Origin: Cinclus cinclus
Taxonomy: Eukaryota > Chordata > Aves > Passeriformes > Cinclidae
Direction of reading: 5' to 3'
DNA length: 64,000 nt
NCBI RefSeq assembly: GCF_963662255.1
Contig: NC_085047.1
Location: 47,709,006-47,773,005, forward strand
The position numbers were made by a program, and so were the translations under genes. The notes below the pieces were generated by a model that saw only the letters and a program-made list of their open reading frames with translations, was not told the origin of the DNA and did not search any database. How positions within the stretch are numbered: position 1 is the stretch's first letter; the number at the start of each line of letters is the position of its first letter. Shown here one piece after another: positions 61,701 to 64,000 of the stretch.

Positions 61701-63605
61701 CTTCCAAACATAATCCATCTGTGCTTTTCTGATGTGTTGTAATTATGTGTTATTATTTCAGGATTGCATAAGGGTATAATTTCTTCTGAAGAGGTTCACT
61801 ACTTATTTTCCATAGTAGCTAAAATCCAAAACACTGTAAAATTTCTGATTAAAAGCATGATGCTGAGCTACACTATTATAATCCAAACTTCTGGATAGCT
61901 GGTTCAGCAGCCCCAGTGGGAAAGCATGGAATGCTAGAAAAGGATTACAGTGGTTTTTACATTTATGAAGAGTTACACTGCTGGACACAAGAGAGGTTCT
62001 CACATTACTGAGAGTACACATTATTTGCTGGAAAATAAAAGTCTCTTAAAAGGCAAAAAAAAAAAAAAAAGCATCAGACATTTCAGACATTTGAACAGCT
62101 GGAAGCATTTTTAGCAAGTATCAAAAAAGGGGAAAAAATTTAGAATAATATTTCCCCTTCTGTAGTAAGCCTCGTGGTGGTGATATAATATGTTCCCTAG
62201 AGGCTTAATCATGTCTACTGTTCAATCCTCAAAGGTTATTTCATTTAAAAAGAATCGGTGGAGTCAACAGAGTTTCTTCATAAAAGAACCTGAAGCCATC
62301 ATTCTGAGATGCATTTATTTATCTACTAGCTCCCATCTTTGTCAGATATCCCACGAGTTATAAATCTTAGCAATAAGCTGCAAAACACCATGCTCTGGCG
62401 AAAGGCAAGTTTTTTTCCTTTCTTTGTTGATATCTGATTTCATATTAGGAAGATATTGTTTGATGTCACGCTGATAAAACCTTGAAAAGACTGTTGTTTG
62501 CGGAAGGATCAAATGAGATGGTGAATTAAGGAAGTAATAGCAGCCATAAGCATAAAGCAGTGTGACTACTACATACAGTTTGAAGAGGTATCTGTACATT
62601 AAATCCAGTATCACTTGAATTTCTTTCAAATTAAAATGTTGGGGCAATCTCTTAATTGTAAATGCTCTGCTTATTCCGCCAATTATGATGCTTTATTTTC
62701 TTTACCACAGTGCTTCCAGAGCTGTGTCAGCACGAGGATTTCCGTTTGCTAAGTTCTTTTTGTCACAATGAATCTTTCAACGTGTGCCAGCTCCAGATAA
62801 ACATAATCGTTAGTTTGTTCCAGTACAAAGCCCAAGCAACAAACAATGCAGACTCTCTTAGCAACACCCTACAATTCCCTTTGAAATGTACTTGCATGAA
62901 ATACCCCACTATGGGTTGTTAAATTTACATTCATCAGCTATTGTATACTTTACAGGCCTTCCCATCTTCACAATGGGGTCTTACTCACACCTAAATTGAC
63001 GCTTACTTTGTGGGTTTTTAAATGACTTTACTTACAGCAAAATGCCCACGTAGTTTATTAAGCAAAACCATTCACTCTTCCCTCTCAGGAAACCAACTGC
63101 AGACACACAGTGGAGTCAGTCAGTGGTACAAACCAGAAACCTGGTTGTGGTACACGTCTGAAAATGCACCCATTATGGTTTAATCAAAGCATCTAAAAAT
63201 GTCCAAACCCAGCTCTACCAGAATGACAGTGCTACTCACACAAGGCAACTTCCACCTGACAAAAACAGGCAGTGAAAAAACAGGGTAAAATATCAGACAA
63301 CATGCTTTTGGACAGATTCTGCTAAAAAGAGGGCAAATCATCCAATCAGCTCTCACTCTTGTTTATCCTTTCCCAAGCATCCACTTTTTCTGGCTGGGTT
63401 CTTTTACCTTTACTTGCTTCTATCTCAGCTATTTGGCCTCATCTCTCAGCTTTGATTCTGTTCCTCTCTTGCTTCTATCACTGCACTTCTGCTGAGCAGA
63501 ACACTCAGCACTTAAAATACTTTTTACAGCAACCTACAGAGGACCTCTAAGCAAGGCCATTTCTACAGAAAAAAAATCACCAGTTTTCTTCCTTTTTTCT
63601 CCCTT

Positions 63606-63622
63606 CCCCCCCCCCCCCCCCC
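63606..63622. repeat. Poly-C run (17 nt)
   Basis: Seventeen C residues near the right end of the window, embedded in a pyrimidine-rich stretch. Confidence 0.9.
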
Positions 63623-64000
63623 AAAACACCCTGAAATACCATTTTATCATTTACTTAGAGAGAAAAACAAAAACCCACCGATAACATTCCATTTGTTCAT
63701 CATCCACTATATAATGTGCAACCTTACCAAACTGCTCCAGTCTATCCTGGAAAAAATACTTGTTTTGAATTCTTTTGTTTCCCCTCCAAAAAGGTAGTGT
63801 TTACCCACCCTCCTGTTCTTTAAACAGTTCCCCAAACTTGTCCACTCATCATTAAAAGGAAACTCTGTGTGAACATGCAGGGACCAGACCATCTGTAGGG
63901 TACCTATTTTGCTCCTTTGTCTCCCTCACATGTTGCAACATATCTCTTTCCTCCTCACCTAAAGTTTTCCATTACAGACCAGTAGGACCACAGATTTACT

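Larger units (their letters stand above)
56230..64000. other. Intergenic sequence, right part of the window
   Basis: No gene recognised beyond the candidate signals listed at 58.06-58.15 and 58.68-58.77 kb. None of the conserved segments of MIPEP, the neighbour expected from mammalian synteny on the minus strand, was found, so that gene probably lies beyond 64 kb. Confidence 0.55.

Overview
The window is a piece of vertebrate chromosome, most likely from a bird. One multi-exon gene lies on the + strand with canonical GT-AG introns and a background rich in A+T. The recognisable interspersed repeats are short CR1-type LINE fragments, and no mammalian L1 or Alu-like elements were seen. A turtle or crocodilian cannot be excluded, and the species cannot be named from the sequence.

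About 3.5-48.15 kb is TNFRSF19 (TROY/TAJ), an orphan receptor of the TNF-receptor superfamily. Eight coding segments join in frame into a 409-residue type I membrane protein: signal peptide, three cysteine-rich domains, one transmembrane helix and a cytoplasmic tail of about 215 residues. The exon joins were rebuilt by hand. Phases agree at every junction, the coding length is 1,230 nt including the stop, and the product follows the mammalian protein along its whole length. A non-coding first exon and the promoter probably lie upstream of position 1, so bases 1-3481 read as intron 1. The 3' UTR is long, about 4.1 kb, and ends at an AATAAA signal near 48.13 kb.

Introns 3 (9.0 kb) and 5 (23.1 kb) hold most of the repeats: CR1 fragments, a perfect 2 x 50-bp tandem duplication beside a G+C-richer island, and a 265-nt pure polypyrimidine minisatellite with a period of about 22 bp. 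Intron 5 also has a short, protein-like minus-strand ORF at 30.9-31.06 kb.

From 48.15 to 64 kb no gene could be recognised. In human the next gene, MIPEP, is on the opposite strand, but none of its exons was found here. This part is more G+C-rich and has some unexplained candidate signals: a cluster of protein-like minus-strand ORFs at 55.5-56.2 kb with a good splice acceptor, a TATA box followed by an ATG and a strong donor at 58.68-58.77 kb, a minus-strand acceptor/donor pair at 58.06-58.15 kb, and an 11-bp perfect hairpin at 48.97 kb. No prokaryotic, CRISPR, tRNA or rRNA features were seen.
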